The position numbers were made by a program, and so were the translations under genes. The notes beneath the pieces were generated by a model, which was given only the letters and a program-made list of their open reading frames with translations, had not been told where the DNA came from and searched no databases. 64,000 nucleotides of DNA. Source: Syngnathus acus. Taxonomy: Eukaryota > Chordata > Actinopteri > Syngnathiformes > Syngnathidae. Positions within the stretch are counted from its first letter, which is position 1, and every line of letters begins with the position of its first letter. This document shows positions 44,601 through 54,466 of this stretch, piece by piece. The stretch covers positions 8,221,412 through 8,285,411 of the forward strand of contig NC_051102.1 of the NCBI RefSeq assembly GCF_901709675.1, written 5' to 3'.

Positions 44601-47600
44601 TCTCCCTCTCCAGGGTTGTGGTGTCCTGGATGCGCTTGTTGTCAATGGCGTTGATGACGGATGAATACAAAGACTCCACCATCATTTCGGGGCTGGTCGG
44701 GTCACTGATGGGGTTCGGGGAGGTTAGGTTGCCCTCGATCACAAATTCATTGACGGCGGACATAAAGTCGGACTCGGGGCTCTCTGCCAGGGAATCCAGG
44801 TCGAGGGACCCGGGGTGCATGACGGCATCCATGTTGGGATGGCCGATGGTCTCAAAGTCAAAGGTCTGTGCGTCGATGCTGTCCGGAGAAAGGTCCTCGG
44901 AAGGGGCGGTAACGTGGAGCGGATGCGAGCTGGCTCCTCGCAGGCTGAGAGAGGCGGGAGCGTTGAAGGTTGTGGCCTGGCCACACGGGCTCGCTGCCGA
45001 CCCGTGTGTGCTCTGGCTACATGACCCCTTCAAAGACAAAACACAGTGACGACAAATCTGATCAAAGTGATTAGTTGCGGCACTTCAAAAATAACATTTG
45101 TGATCTTTCGATTATATGTGAAGGTTTTACAAATCCCCACGCTTTGAAATATGAACAAGTTACCCTTTGTTCGCTCAGCATGTTCGTGATGGTTTCAGAC
45201 ATGTCGTCCAAACTCTGCGTAGCTTGGACCAGCTTATGGAGTTTCTCCGTGTGCTCTTTCAAGGGATCAAAGTCGCACATTGTCGGGACCCTACCGAGAC
45301 AACAGATTGAGATGAATTTTGAAATGAATTGAACATATACGATGGTATTCTCACAACAAGGTTAACTGGTAAATAAATGCTTACATGAGGAAAGGCTGCA
45401 CCTCCACAGGACAGCACGATTTCAAGTACTGCAAGTCATCGAGGGAGATGTCGGGGAGTTCGTCATCGAATCGTCGCGGTTTTCGTGTCTGTGAACAATC
45501 GAGAGCAGAGTGAGCAAAACGGATTCATATTTCCAGCTTGAAATGCTCTCCTTCAAGAAACATAAAGCCTTACGCAAAACGATGTCGGAGGCCACGCGTC
45601 AAACCCTCGAAACAAGCGGTTTCTCAGGAAAGACTTTCCTGAAAAAAACAAAAGCAAGGTAATGATGTCGATGGATTGTGAGGTCAACGAGTAACAGATG
45701 ACAGCACCCTTACTGAAGAGTTTCCCAAAGTTCTCCCTTTTGAACTTCTCTGCCTCGTACAGTTGTTTGCCATCTTTCACAAGTGCATAGGCCCACTGGG
45801 AAAAGAAAAGGCATTGGCAATTGTTCTAATCACAGCCAAGGCAGCAAAAGAATGCGGTGAATATTATTAGGGACCTCTCTGTAGTGTCGCATAAACATTT
45901 TCCTCCGGACGACTTCCACCACCGCCAAGCAGTACATCTGCGGCACCGTACTGAGGGCCTCGACCACGCGCACCCGTTCCAGGAGCTCAGTGAGGAGTCG
46001 CAGCAGAGCTTGAAGCTTCTCGCCATCCTGGTCCGCGTGGAGCATCACGTAGCAACACCATCTATTGCAAAGGTTAAGACGACGGGGTCGTAAAAAAACA
46101 AGCACGGAGCGAACGGAAAGCACGAGGGGCATTTACTTGAGTCGGACTTGAAGGTTGTTTGCGAGCTCCTGTTTGGCAGTGGTGCACTTCTTTTTGATGT
46201 CCAGCAGCTTCCGGTGGTTGTTCAACATGATCATCAGCTGGTTGGTGTGACTCAGACACAAGTCGGGCAGAACTGATGTGTCCTTCAGGTTTTCAGCCCG
46301 CTTCTGATTGGCTAAAAATCCCTGTAAGAGATCCATAGGAGCATTTATACATATCTGACTGGCCAGCTGATTATTAAAAAAAAAAACCATCAACCATTGT
46401 GCTATTTCGAAGTTGACGCTTATTGTCATTAATCCACTCGACCCACCTGAGCAAGTTCCTTTTGTTCATTGACCAGCTTCTTGCAGCTCGCAATCATCTG
46501 GTCGAGCGCGTATAAGCGGTCCTCCAGGCCCTTGATCGCTTTCATGTTTTGATTATCCAATTTGGCGATGGTGTCGCGACAGTCTGCTAGGAAAGGTTGA
46601 ATGATCCGCGGGTCAAGCTGTCGGGAAGAAGAATGCCAAGTGTTTCTTTTTTTAACCCACCGCACATTTGTGATGCCCCCCCCTCAATAAAAAACAGCTG
46701 CTCACCCTGTTAATGGAATCGAAGCATTTCCTAACGACAGACTCGACGTCGTTAGGTCGATCCTGCACGTTGATCCAGTCCAACAGTGTGACATTGAATT
46801 GGGGCATGTTGCCAGACATGGGGATGTCTTCGTCCGGCAGCGCGGCTCGAAGCATTCCGCTGTCCCTCATTTGACGCGGGTCTCTCTCAGCAGCACCTTC
46901 GCTTTTGGACGTCTCGGTTGAACCTCGTAGCTTGAGGCCCCGCCGTGCATCTTGGGCACATAGCACCGACTCAGTGGATTTTTCTCCTTCCGTCTCGTCG
47001 GAATCCTTCCCCGGGCTGGAGGCGGACTTCTTTGTGTGCTCTCGATGACTTTGTCTCGTCAAACATTCCAGCAGAGGTATCCTGGCCATCACGGAGACCG
47101 CTGTTCCCAGCCTGTCAAGTTGTTTTAAGATCCAGCAGTTAACTTCTTTTTACACTTGCATGACAGAAAACCCAACACAGTTAATTAAATATACAGTACT
47201 ACAGATATAAATATACAGTACAGAAATTCGGTGCTTGATTGTGCTTACTATCTCCCCAGTGGTGACACTTACTTTGTCAGTTTAAACTTAATTTCTTCCA
47301 GATTGTGCTGGTAGGTCGAGTAGGCCGTGTCATATTTCACGAGTAGCTTCTGGTAGGACAGCGTGCAATCGTCCAGGTTGGCCATGATGGCGGCCCAGCC
47401 TTGGTGCTGGAGGTGTTCGTCATGAACCAAACGTTCACAGAACGAGCTAAGCTTGTTGGCAACTTCAAACATTTCCTGCGCGGGAAGCAGAACACATCAC
47501 GTCACTCACAAATGGCATGTCAAAGATGCAGCACCTTTTCCATTAAAAAAAAAAAAAAAAAAAAAAGGTGATGTCTAGAATAGTTCAGGATGTACTCCAC

Positions 47601-48266
47601 GGTCAATTACCAGAGCGAGTTGTGTTCGAGAGGCAACGGTGTGAAAGACAGCTGGCATCAGCAGCGACTCTTCCACCTTCACCTGAATCTCACTCTCAAT
47701 GGAGAAGGCGGTTTTGGGAATGGTTGGATCCCGGTCGGACAAGATCATCTCCTTGTTGAACAGGAATATGGGATTTGTTTCCTGGAGGCAAACGGCAATA
47801 AATTGGGAGTCAAAACAATGTATGAAGGCGTGTTATTACTGGAAGTGCAGCCTTTTATTGCAACGTAATTTGAACACATTAGGACAAAGACGGATGGCTC
47901 CATTGAGGATTTTAGAATTTTACTGCAGGTTGGATCAAACCAGTCTCGTCTTAACAGCTGGTGCGAAAAATAAAATGAAAATCGACTTACAGTGCCAGCA
48001 CTGTAGCTGCAGACACGTCGCTCCGCAGCCATACATTCCCCTCCATTGACAACAAGGACTTGATGTTGAATTGCAATCTTATATTTCGCCTGGATGGCAT
48101 GTTTAAGCTCCAGTACACTGAGAAAGAAAACAAAACGGTGTCAAAAATGGCTGGAAGACGAGCGCTTTAGGCTGCTTAGTGGCCGTTTTGCTCACGTTTG
48201 GACAGCGAGATCGGTGTCAAATGTCAGTGTGCTGCCATTGTTAACCTGGAACACATACAACTTCAT
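40852..48266 (-). CDS. rb1cc1: rb1cc1 (FIP200), autophagy-initiation scaffold, complete
   Basis: RB1CC1/FIP200 is the scaffold of the ULK1-ATG13-ATG101 complex that starts autophagosome formation; it also binds cargo receptors and FAK-family kinases. Exons on the minus strand: 48196-48266 (coding part), 47991-48117, 47611-47781, 47273-47475, 46706-47111, 46447-46617, 46137-46321, 45875-46061, 45714-45795, 45574-45638, 45385-45488, 45164-45290, 43169-45027, 42890-43058, 42691-42799, 42381-42624, 42234-42285, 42015-42062, 41802-41860, 41560-41687, 41387-41457, 40852-40929. They sum to 4,716 nt, exactly 1,571 codons plus stop, against 1,594 residues in human. Landmarks: start MKLYVFQVNNGSTLTFDT, VNGGECMAAERRVCSYSAGT, LLDWINVQDRPNDVES, ADQDGEKLQALLRLL, SLAESPESDFMSAVNEFV, a long coiled coil, and the C-terminal Claw VGDLVLIILDERHDNYVLF. 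All junctions are GT-AG and phases agree throughout. Confidence 0.98.
41504..41524. repeat. A21/T21 homopolymer in an rb1cc1 intron
   Basis: On the gene's sense strand this is a T21 run within a 102-nt intron and would serve as its polypyrimidine tract. A similar run of 22 lies at 47545-47566 in another rb1cc1 intron. Confidence 0.85.
41802..43058 (-). CDS. rb1cc1: rb1cc1 exons encoding the end of the coiled coil
   Basis: Exons 42890-43058 (QLELLERRKNEEIQNLK), 42691-42799 (FNTVLTRERLKKEQIINELT), 42381-42624 (LIETLSEDRASVMQEKKHL), 42234-42285 (MSEEKQRILLLER), 42015-42062 (TLHMKEEENKRLSQRL) and 41802-41860 (MSQSMSSVSSRHSEKIAIR). The small exons of 48-59 nt are conserved in the family. The intron at 42625-42690 is only 66 nt. 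The acceptor at 42800-42801 has little pyrimidine content but is fixed by phase and protein identity. Confidence 0.94.
43169..45027 (-). CDS. rb1cc1: rb1cc1 giant exon (linker and long coiled coil)
   Basis: One 1,859-nt exon encodes residues about 634-1252. It opens with a Ser/Pro-rich linker and the conserved SPDSIDAQTFDFETIGHPN and DLDSLAESPESDFMSAVNEF motifs (about residues 679-724), then NPISDPTSPEMMVESLYSSV. The rest is Glu/Gln/Leu-rich heptad sequence predicted to be coiled coil. It corresponds to the very large exon of mammalian RB1CC1. Long plus-strand open frames over it are antisense shadows of the coiled coil. Confidence 0.96.
45164..47475 (-). CDS. rb1cc1: rb1cc1 exons encoding the N-terminal dimerisation and ATG13-binding scaffold
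   Basis: Nine exons from 47273-47475 (EMFEVANKLSSFCERLVHDE) through 45164-45290 (DFDPLKEHTEKLHKLV). The 406-nt exon 46706-47111 holds the least conserved part, a Ser/Glu-rich stretch before FNVTLLDWINVQ. The segments GFLANQKRAENLKD, LPDLCLSHTNQLMIML and VEALSTVPQMYCLAVVEV are almost invariant in vertebrates. In the literature this part forms the C-shaped dimer that binds ATG13. Introns here are 75-161 nt. Confidence 0.95.
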
Positions 48267-48319
48267 GTTGAATCGGCCGCTGGTCTCTGCACTTGTTCAT
48301 TTAGTCTTTCAAGGCCACC
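47611..48319 (-). CDS. rb1cc1: rb1cc1 exons encoding the N-terminal ubiquitin-like region
   Basis: Exon 48196-48319 carries 53 nt of leader and the start ATG at 48264-48266 (A at -3, adequate context). Exon 47991-48117 encodes VLELKHAIQAKYKIAIQHQV and the GGECMAAERR segment. Exon 47611-47781 encodes TNPIFLFNKEMI through MPAVFHTVASRTQLAL. The start matches the mammalian MKLYVF start exactly, and no in-frame ATG lies upstream within the exon. Confidence 0.95.
48241..48300 (-). promoter_or_regulatory. rb1cc1: Upstream ORF overlapping the rb1cc1 start
   Basis: An ATG at 48298-48300 lies 34 nt before the main start in the same exon, in another frame, and reads 19 codons to TAA at 48241-48243, past the main start. 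Its context is weak (T at -3). Scanning ribosomes that initiate here would miss the main start unless they leak past, so it is expected to lower rb1cc1 output. Confidence 0.6.
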
Positions 48320-49223
48320 CTGCAAAGAGCAAAAGCACACAAATGAAACACATCCTCTTAGTTGACAGTTCTCTATGTCATGAACAAAGGGAATAATTTC
48401 TCTACAACATCAATTCTCAGCTGATTACATGCAACCCGCTTGTCTCGACATTGAGATCCATAAAGAGGATTGGCCTTTGAAATGCCTTTATGTCTATGAA
48501 CTACACGCTCTTACATGTTTTAAGTGCTTTTAAGATCACTTCATTAAGAAACCCTATGACAACTGCATGTTAAAAATCTTAGGACTCATCTATTATTTTT
48601 GGGAGTGATAAAAGCAACTGGGATAGAAGTCGGGATAATTATGCTACAAAAACACTAATTGTATTTTTTATGCGAGATATTATTTAAACGCCACAAAAGG
48701 TTGTGTTTACACAACAGGTAATAATGTTTCTGGGGCATTTTCCCCCCAAATTAAAGGCAAGTACCATTGTAAACTGAAGAAATTCATTTACCCAGTAATT
48801 CGCTGCTGACGGCACAATTACGCACGGCTCACCTTCAACTTTCGGTCACCTTCGAGGGTTAAGAATACTAAAAACAAGACAAATCACCAGTCATTAATCT
48901 CGAGGCCCTTCAGTTGGAGGGGGTCAGATAAGGGACAACGGATTGTCATGTATTTTCCCCTTTTTGTCCGTGTGCGTAAAAAGCCTGCCTTTGTGGATAT
49001 GTAAATTCTCCTTCAGTTAACTCCTGTTCTTTTCCACAACTGATGAGTGGCATTGGTTAGCCAGAATGTAATTATACCCCTGCTAACTGCGCTAAGTAGC
49101 CATTAGCCAAATGAAAACTGATGTTAAACAATAAAACAAGAGGACATTACCAGTTATATGTGTGTATTAGTATGTATATGACATTCCACGATGGAATTAA
49201 TGACCCAAAACGGAATGTCTTAC
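48320..49223 (-). other. rb1cc1: rb1cc1 intron 1
   Basis: About 900 bp between the inferred untranslated exon and the first coding exon; AT-rich, with no further exon or repeat recognised. It is by far the largest intron of this gene. Confidence 0.5.
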
Positions 49224-49400
49224 CTCACTTTATCCGCATCTCCCGCTGTTGGTCTCCACCTTAGCTAAGGCGAGTGGGCTAGCTAACAAGCTAGCAAGCG
49301 AGCTCAGTCGCGTTACTTTGGCAAACATAGAGCTAACTTAGCACCACTAGCTCGAAGGCGCGGCTAGCTTCGGGTTAATGACAGTCATTGTGAGCGAGGA
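49224..49400 (-). other. rb1cc1: Probable rb1cc1 untranslated first exon and promoter region
   Basis: A strong donor, GTGAG before GTAAGA at 49222-49223, lies about 0.9 kb upstream of the first coding exon, and the DNA to its right is richer in CpG than its flanks (CGAAGGCGCGG near 49350). The exon would contain a minimal upstream ORF, ATGCGGATAAAGTGA, at 49225-49239. The transcription start is not defined by sequence alone; the right boundary given is a guess. Repeated GCTAGC and AGCTAAC words occur across it. Confidence 0.5.
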
Positions 49401-51240
49401 CTAGTGATCGTGAGCAGCATTGTCGTTTAATGGTTCTAATATCCAACCCTGGGTGGTGTAACAATCAGCCACTGGGTTTAACCGTTGTTTATACCGAAGA
49501 GCTAACTAGGCTAACAGCCTCGCTCGCTCTGTTTTGTTGTTGTCATCTCCTGTGGGCGGTTCGTAAACGATTGGCTCTTTGCTTACGCGGGAGGGCCAGT
49601 TTGATAAGCTTTTATAAATGAGTGACAATAAAAGGTGAACATTTATGTACAATCAAATAATGGTCAAGGAAAGTAAAAATAATGTTCAAGGAAAGTAAAA
49701 ATAAAATCCGTTGGTTTACCAACTGGTGATCAAATGTCATCTAGATTTGATTCCATTTTCTATTTCACCAAAGAGCAAAAGGTGTTTGTTTTTGTAGAGA
49801 TACTATTAATTCTTTATAAATTAATGTATATAAACAATGACCAATATACAAAACATCCGATTTTTTTCTTTATCAGATACGTGCTTTGCTGTAACACGAG
49901 GAGAGGTGTGGTTAAAGTGGCCTGCAGTGACGTCACATGAATAATTATAAACAGATTCGGTACTAGTTTCATAATGAAATTAGAAAATGCAATTTCGAAA
50001 AATGTAGAAGTAGTAGCAGGACAAATGTGTGCGAGTAATAAAATAAAATAATTATAATAACGTTAATGGTGTAGAATAACCATTAGCCTTCACAAAAATT
50101 CAATTCAATTCAATTTACCACATTAGTTTAGTTTATGTTGACTTGAGTTTCGTTGTACATGTGTGACAATGACAATAAAGATCTATTCTATTCTATTCTA
50201 TTCTACTTGATATTTTTAGAAAAGATAAAGATAGATAGGGTTGACAGTTCATTTAGCCAACATGGTCATATGTCACATTAAGCCACTGGATTCTTGATTG
50301 CATTATTTATTTACACCACCGGACATAAATTCTGATTAGTCTACAAGTTACACAACACATTGATCCGTGCGTCCATGTCTTACAGCACCTCCAATATTGC
50401 AACATAGTTATGAAATGACATTTGCATACCCAGTGCGTTTCGCCACATTTGGCCAGCAGAGAGCAGCAAAGAGCTAAAAACATTCAAAACCTGACTATTC
50501 ACGCTGTACAAGTAGTTCATTGTGTAGAAAAGAGGTGCGTTTGTCACAGATAGTATTGGTGTTTTATGTAACAGAAATACTCCATCACTCCATTTCACAG
50601 TCTAGAGTCAATATTTTTGCTTATATGTATATATTTTTAGAGTGCAACTGTCATCTATTTCTGCATAGCTTTTGGGTAATTCAATTATAGTTGTCTCGGG
50701 CTCATGTTTGACGCACCAGCAAGAGTCAGCTGTTTTTGCAGCGTATGTTGTTTACACTGACAGGTGTCTCTAGTCAAGACAAAATATACAGTGTTGAATT
50801 CTTTTCCCTTAACCCCAAAATGGCTGATTTCGTCCAAATATCCAACATATACTTATGTTTATACATAAGAGAGCCTATGTATATCATTTCTCCGCATAGA
50901 CAATACGCAGCTAACATGACTCCAAAATGCTAACAGTTCAATGAAGATGCTGTCTAAAACAAAGTTTTTCAATTTTGGGGAAATATTAAATGTAATATTT
51001 GCTATGTTGGCTATTTCTATATATTTTATGAACAATCATAAGAGTAAAGGTATAAGAATGAAAAAATAAATAAATAATGAGACAACGCGTGGTTGCACTA
51101 TGTGAATTAATTCGCATTTTGCAGTAGTTCTGCACTTGCATAACCGCCAGGTAGGTTATCATGGTGGGTTGTTGCGATTTCACCACCGCCCCCTTCCAAC
51201 CTCCTCCTCCTAAACTCCCACCCACCCGAATCCAATCACA
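49401..51240. other. Intergenic region between divergent rb1cc1 and agap3
   Basis: No gene seen. It contains a tandem duplication of TCAAGGAAAGTAAAAATAA at 49664-49703 and a retrotransposon 3' tail near 50130-50205. The rest is AT-rich until the GC-rich agap3 leader begins near 51250. Confidence 0.5.
50130..50205 (+). mobile_element. 3' end of a non-LTR retrotransposon with an (ATTCT)n tail
   Basis: TTTCGTTGTACATGTGTGAC followed by AATGACAATAAAG and then about four TCTAT/ATTCT units. This order (GTGTGACAATGACAATAAAG then a pentanucleotide microsatellite) is a familiar fish LINE 3' end. The copy is severely 5'-truncated and no coding part remains. Confidence 0.55.
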
Positions 51241-51249
51241 CCCTCCCCC

Positions 51250-51790
51250 ATCTCAAGTACAATTACGTTATGGCTGACGTTTGAGCATGCGGAGGAGGGA
51301 GCAGCAGCACTAGTTTGGCTTAGAGGAGGAGGAGGAGGACTCAACATTAGCTTCCCAATTGAAGGCGACCATCGAAGGCAGCGGACCGGGGCGCTGCCGT
51401 GTACAAGCCGAGCTCATTGTCTCCTGAGTCGGCCCGAAGCAGCCAGCCAGCCCGGTGTAGCTCACCGAGGGGTCCACAGTGGTAGGCGGTACTGTTGGGG
51501 AAAGAGAATACCGCGGCCGAAGAAGGGAATATGCAAGACGGCCAAGTTTGAATATGAGCAAGAAGAGCGGCGTTTTGTTGCAATCTGCGAGCAACTATTG
51601 ATGCTTGTGACGCGACCGTTGCCAACAGCAGCAGCAGCGGCGGCGGCGGCAGCAGCAGCACCACAATTGGCGCGGACTCCTTTTGTTCGTGAGCGGCAAA
51701 TTCGGGTGGGCACGTTTGGGTTGCTACCTTGCTAACAACAACAACAACAACAAACATCCAACAAAGTCTCAGTCCGACACGCTCAAAAAG
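51250..51790 (+). promoter_or_regulatory. agap3: agap3 promoter and 5' leader
   Basis: GC-rich DNA with GGAGGA repeats near 51292-51340, (CAG)/(CGG) triplets at about 51629-51662 and a CAA repeat at about 51735-51750, leading directly to the agap3 start. No in-frame ATG precedes the main start. Several upstream ATGs open short ORFs (51531-51551, 51554-51601, 51601-51735, and 51270-51284 if transcription starts far enough left). Neither a TATA box nor a transcription start could be fixed. Confidence 0.5.
51531..51735 (+). promoter_or_regulatory. agap3: Three tandem upstream ORFs in the agap3 leader
   Basis: uORF1 (51531-51551) has 6 sense codons. uORF2 (51554-51601) has 15 sense codons. uORF3 (51601-51735) has 44 sense codons and begins at an ATG sharing its A with the uORF2 stop (TGATG). 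uORF3 encodes a polyalanine run of about ten from the CAG/CGG triplets and ends 55 nt before the main ATG, so reinitiation is possible. Confidence 0.55.
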
Positions 51791-52148
51791 ATGAATTTCC
51801 AATCCAGCGTCCCCGGGTCCGGTATCTCGCCGCAGTCCCAGCCGGTCATGTCCACCCCGGGCACCGTCCCGGCTCCGGTGCCCCAGTCCATCCCGTCGCA
51901 GTTCGGATCCGGCTCGTCCGCGAGTTCCGGTGCCGGCCAGTTCGGCTCGGGCACGGTATCCGGCCAAGCGGCGCAGTCCGGCTCGTCCGCCTCGCAGTTC
52001 GTGCTGTCCAACTCGGCCGCCATCCGGGCGGAAATCCACCGGTTCGAATCCGTCCACCCGAACATCTACGCCATCTACGACCTCATCGAGCGAATCGACG
52101 ACTTGGCCCTGCAGAACCAGATCCGAGAGCATGTGATCTCCATTGAAG
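51791..52148 (+). CDS. agap3: agap3 first coding exon (partial gene)
   Basis: AGAP3 is an Arf GTPase-activating protein with a GTP-binding-protein-like domain, split PH domain, ArfGAP zinc finger and ankyrin repeats, acting in endosomal traffic and at NMDA-receptor complexes. This exon encodes residues 1-119: a start MNFQSSVPGSG like that of mammalian AGAP3 (MNFQ), a Ser/Gly/Gln/Pro low-complexity region to about residue 70, then SNSAAIRAEIHRFESVHPN and IYAIYDLIERIDDLALQNQI to HVISIE. The AIYDLIERI-DLALQNQ version matches AGAP3 rather than AGAP1 (which has SIYELLERVEEPVLQ) or AGAP2. It ends in phase 1 at GAAG before GTGAGT, exactly where the family continues with DSFVNSQEW. The next exon was not found before 64000. 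Confidence 0.93.
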
Positions 52149-54292
52149 GTGAGTGTGCTGCTTTCACTTCTGGGGGGGGGGGGTGGCTTCCAGCTTCATT
52201 CATTCAAGTGAGGGCAACAAACATTGGGCCCAGCGTTTTCCAGCCAAGACACATATTTTACATTGAAAAAAAAAATAATAATGTCATTGGGGTGATGTCG
52301 ATACCTTCATCTTGCTGTCTTGCGCACAACAATCACAAATGTACTCAAACAGTAATCGTGTGCCTGGCTGGTAATCAATAAAATAGCTGGGTAAGTTTTG
52401 ATAACTGTGGGAAAATCTGAAAGTACAGCGACACATCCCACCGTGCAATTGTGAACAAAGTTTCCCTATGTTTGCGCTGAATTACGACCGTGAGCTCCTA
52501 ACAAGACAGCATGCCGATAGCAAAGACTCGTGGGATATGTTGAACGCCCGCAACAATTATTTCACGAGTCTTTAAGGAAAATGCCGACGTGGCATTTATT
52601 TTAACTTGTTAGTGCACTCGCCTTGTGATTGACAGGCGATCATTCCACAGAGTACTCCAGCTTATCCGTGTTTGACCTTTATTATTAGACACTGTAACTT
52701 TTGTTCATACACGATTATACTGAGTCAACTCTGTTGCTAACCAAAACAGCAGCAACTCAGCAGCCTCTCAGTTAAATTCAATGTGTGCATGATATTCACA
52801 AGTATGAACGTTAAGTTATAACAGAATATAATCATAAAAATGGTGTTACATGAAGGCACTGTATTTTCTAGCCATCAGTATTCCAAACTGATTCTGCAAT
52901 GGTGTGTGTGTTCATGCATAGTTTTGTCTAGTCTGCCCGGTGTGCTCCATTTCTCCATTAAAGTCCTTTTAATTAACGCTTTGAACTTCAATTGTAATGT
53001 ACAAAGATAATATTCAACTAATTGTGGAAATGCAGTCATGTCACTGTTGTAATGTTCTTAGTGTAATGTAAAATATTCTTTCATAGACCTACAGTTAGCC
53101 CTGGATTCATTTGTGTGTGGACTGCTGCTGCGTTTTGACGCAATCTCGATGACTAAAAATGAGAATGAAAAACTCTGCAGTCAGTAACGTTGCTGAATTG
53201 CGTCACTGTCAAGATGTCAGTTGGGAGTCATGTTCGTAGCAACGACAGGAAAATGTTGAATAAACAGCAATTGCAGGTCATATTTAATTCCAGCACGTTG
53301 GTAATGGCCGAAGAGTGACTCAAAACATTTCTCCGTCGCCTGTCTGCAGAAAATAGTTAATTGATATTCCTCACCATTCATTCAGGTACACCCCAACGGA
53401 ATTTACAGGTACTTTTGTGGAACCTGCATTAGCTTTGCACAATGGCTTTTTTTTTTCCTTTTCTTCTTTTTAACCTCGGAAAGTGACGGGCACCGTAACC
53501 CTGAGAGCCTTTGATGAGCAGGAAAAAGCATCTGACTTGCCTTCACCTGCACAAGAAGAACTGCATCGCATCTCTTTTCTCCTTCGTTCTCGCATCATTT
53601 CCGAGTCTGTTGCTAAGGAACCCACCAGCGGATCATGTATTGAGTTGCAAAGTGAATCGAAATTGCAGCCTTTACAAAATGAATTCCTGTCTTCCTAAGG
53701 TCTCCCTGTGGTTTTGTTGATCAATAAGACCTTAATTTTCATTCAGCGACGCAGTTGGATTATTTCCCCTTCATTGTCGTTATTAGTATTCTGCATGCTT
53801 GTTGCATTTCCAAATGGCGGTCCCGGCGATGTACTGTTCTCGCTCTCTCCTTTTTCCTTGTGTGTGTGACAAAGCTCTTGCAAATAACACGAGATCATAT
53901 TATAATTATTAATTCAGCATTATATGCAGGAATAACCAGGTCGGGAAGTGGGAAAAATGGCAGCGCTAAACTAGTGTGGGAGTACTAAGTGGTCCAAGAT
54001 GATTCAGTGCTTTCACAGCTAATCAAAGTTGCTTGCGTAAGTGACCAAAAAATGAAATCTTGCATTGCTGGGAGTAAGAATTTGAAAGCAACCTTGTCAT
54101 GAATATGCCTTGGCTAATGCACTTGGCAGAAAACGTACTCACCTGTAAATGAATCGTGGAATGAACAAAAATGGTTTCATTTTCTTTCAGTGTGTCAAAT
54201 GTTTCACTTTGGCCACATTTTGTCACGAGTGTGTCAAGTGTGTTTTGCGGTTGACAGGTATTAAGTCGAAAATGTTTTGGAAAAACTAGGTT

Positions 54293-54466
54293 TACCGTAA
54301 TTTTCGGACTATAAGTCGCACTGGAGTATAAGTCGCACCAGCCATAAAATGCCCAGAAAAGTGAAAAAAAACCATATATATGTATATAAGTCGCTCCTGA
54401 GTATAAGTCGCCCCCCCACCCAAACTATGAAAAAAAAACGCGACTTATAGTCCGAAAATTACGGTA
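54293..54466. mobile_element. Miniature inverted-repeat transposon, copy 1
   Basis: 174 bp bounded by TACCGTAATTTTCGGACTAT and its reverse complement, with an inverted repeat of about 27 bp that extends to AAGTCGC. Internal subrepeats of GAGTATAAGTCGC occur inside each end. The terminal TA at both ends would fit a TA target duplication. There is no coding capacity, and the superfamily is not assigned. Confidence 0.8.

Noticed and set aside
43170-45049. Several plus-strand open frames of 60-143 codons over the rb1cc1 giant exon
   Set aside because: They are antisense shadows of Glu/Gln/Leu-rich coiled-coil codons; the minus-strand frame is FIP200 throughout.
51347-52132. 261-codon open frame on the minus strand across the agap3 leader and first exon
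   Set aside because: It is antisense to a well-supported coding exon, is repetitive Val/Asp/Gly/Arg sequence produced by GC-rich codons, and matches no family.
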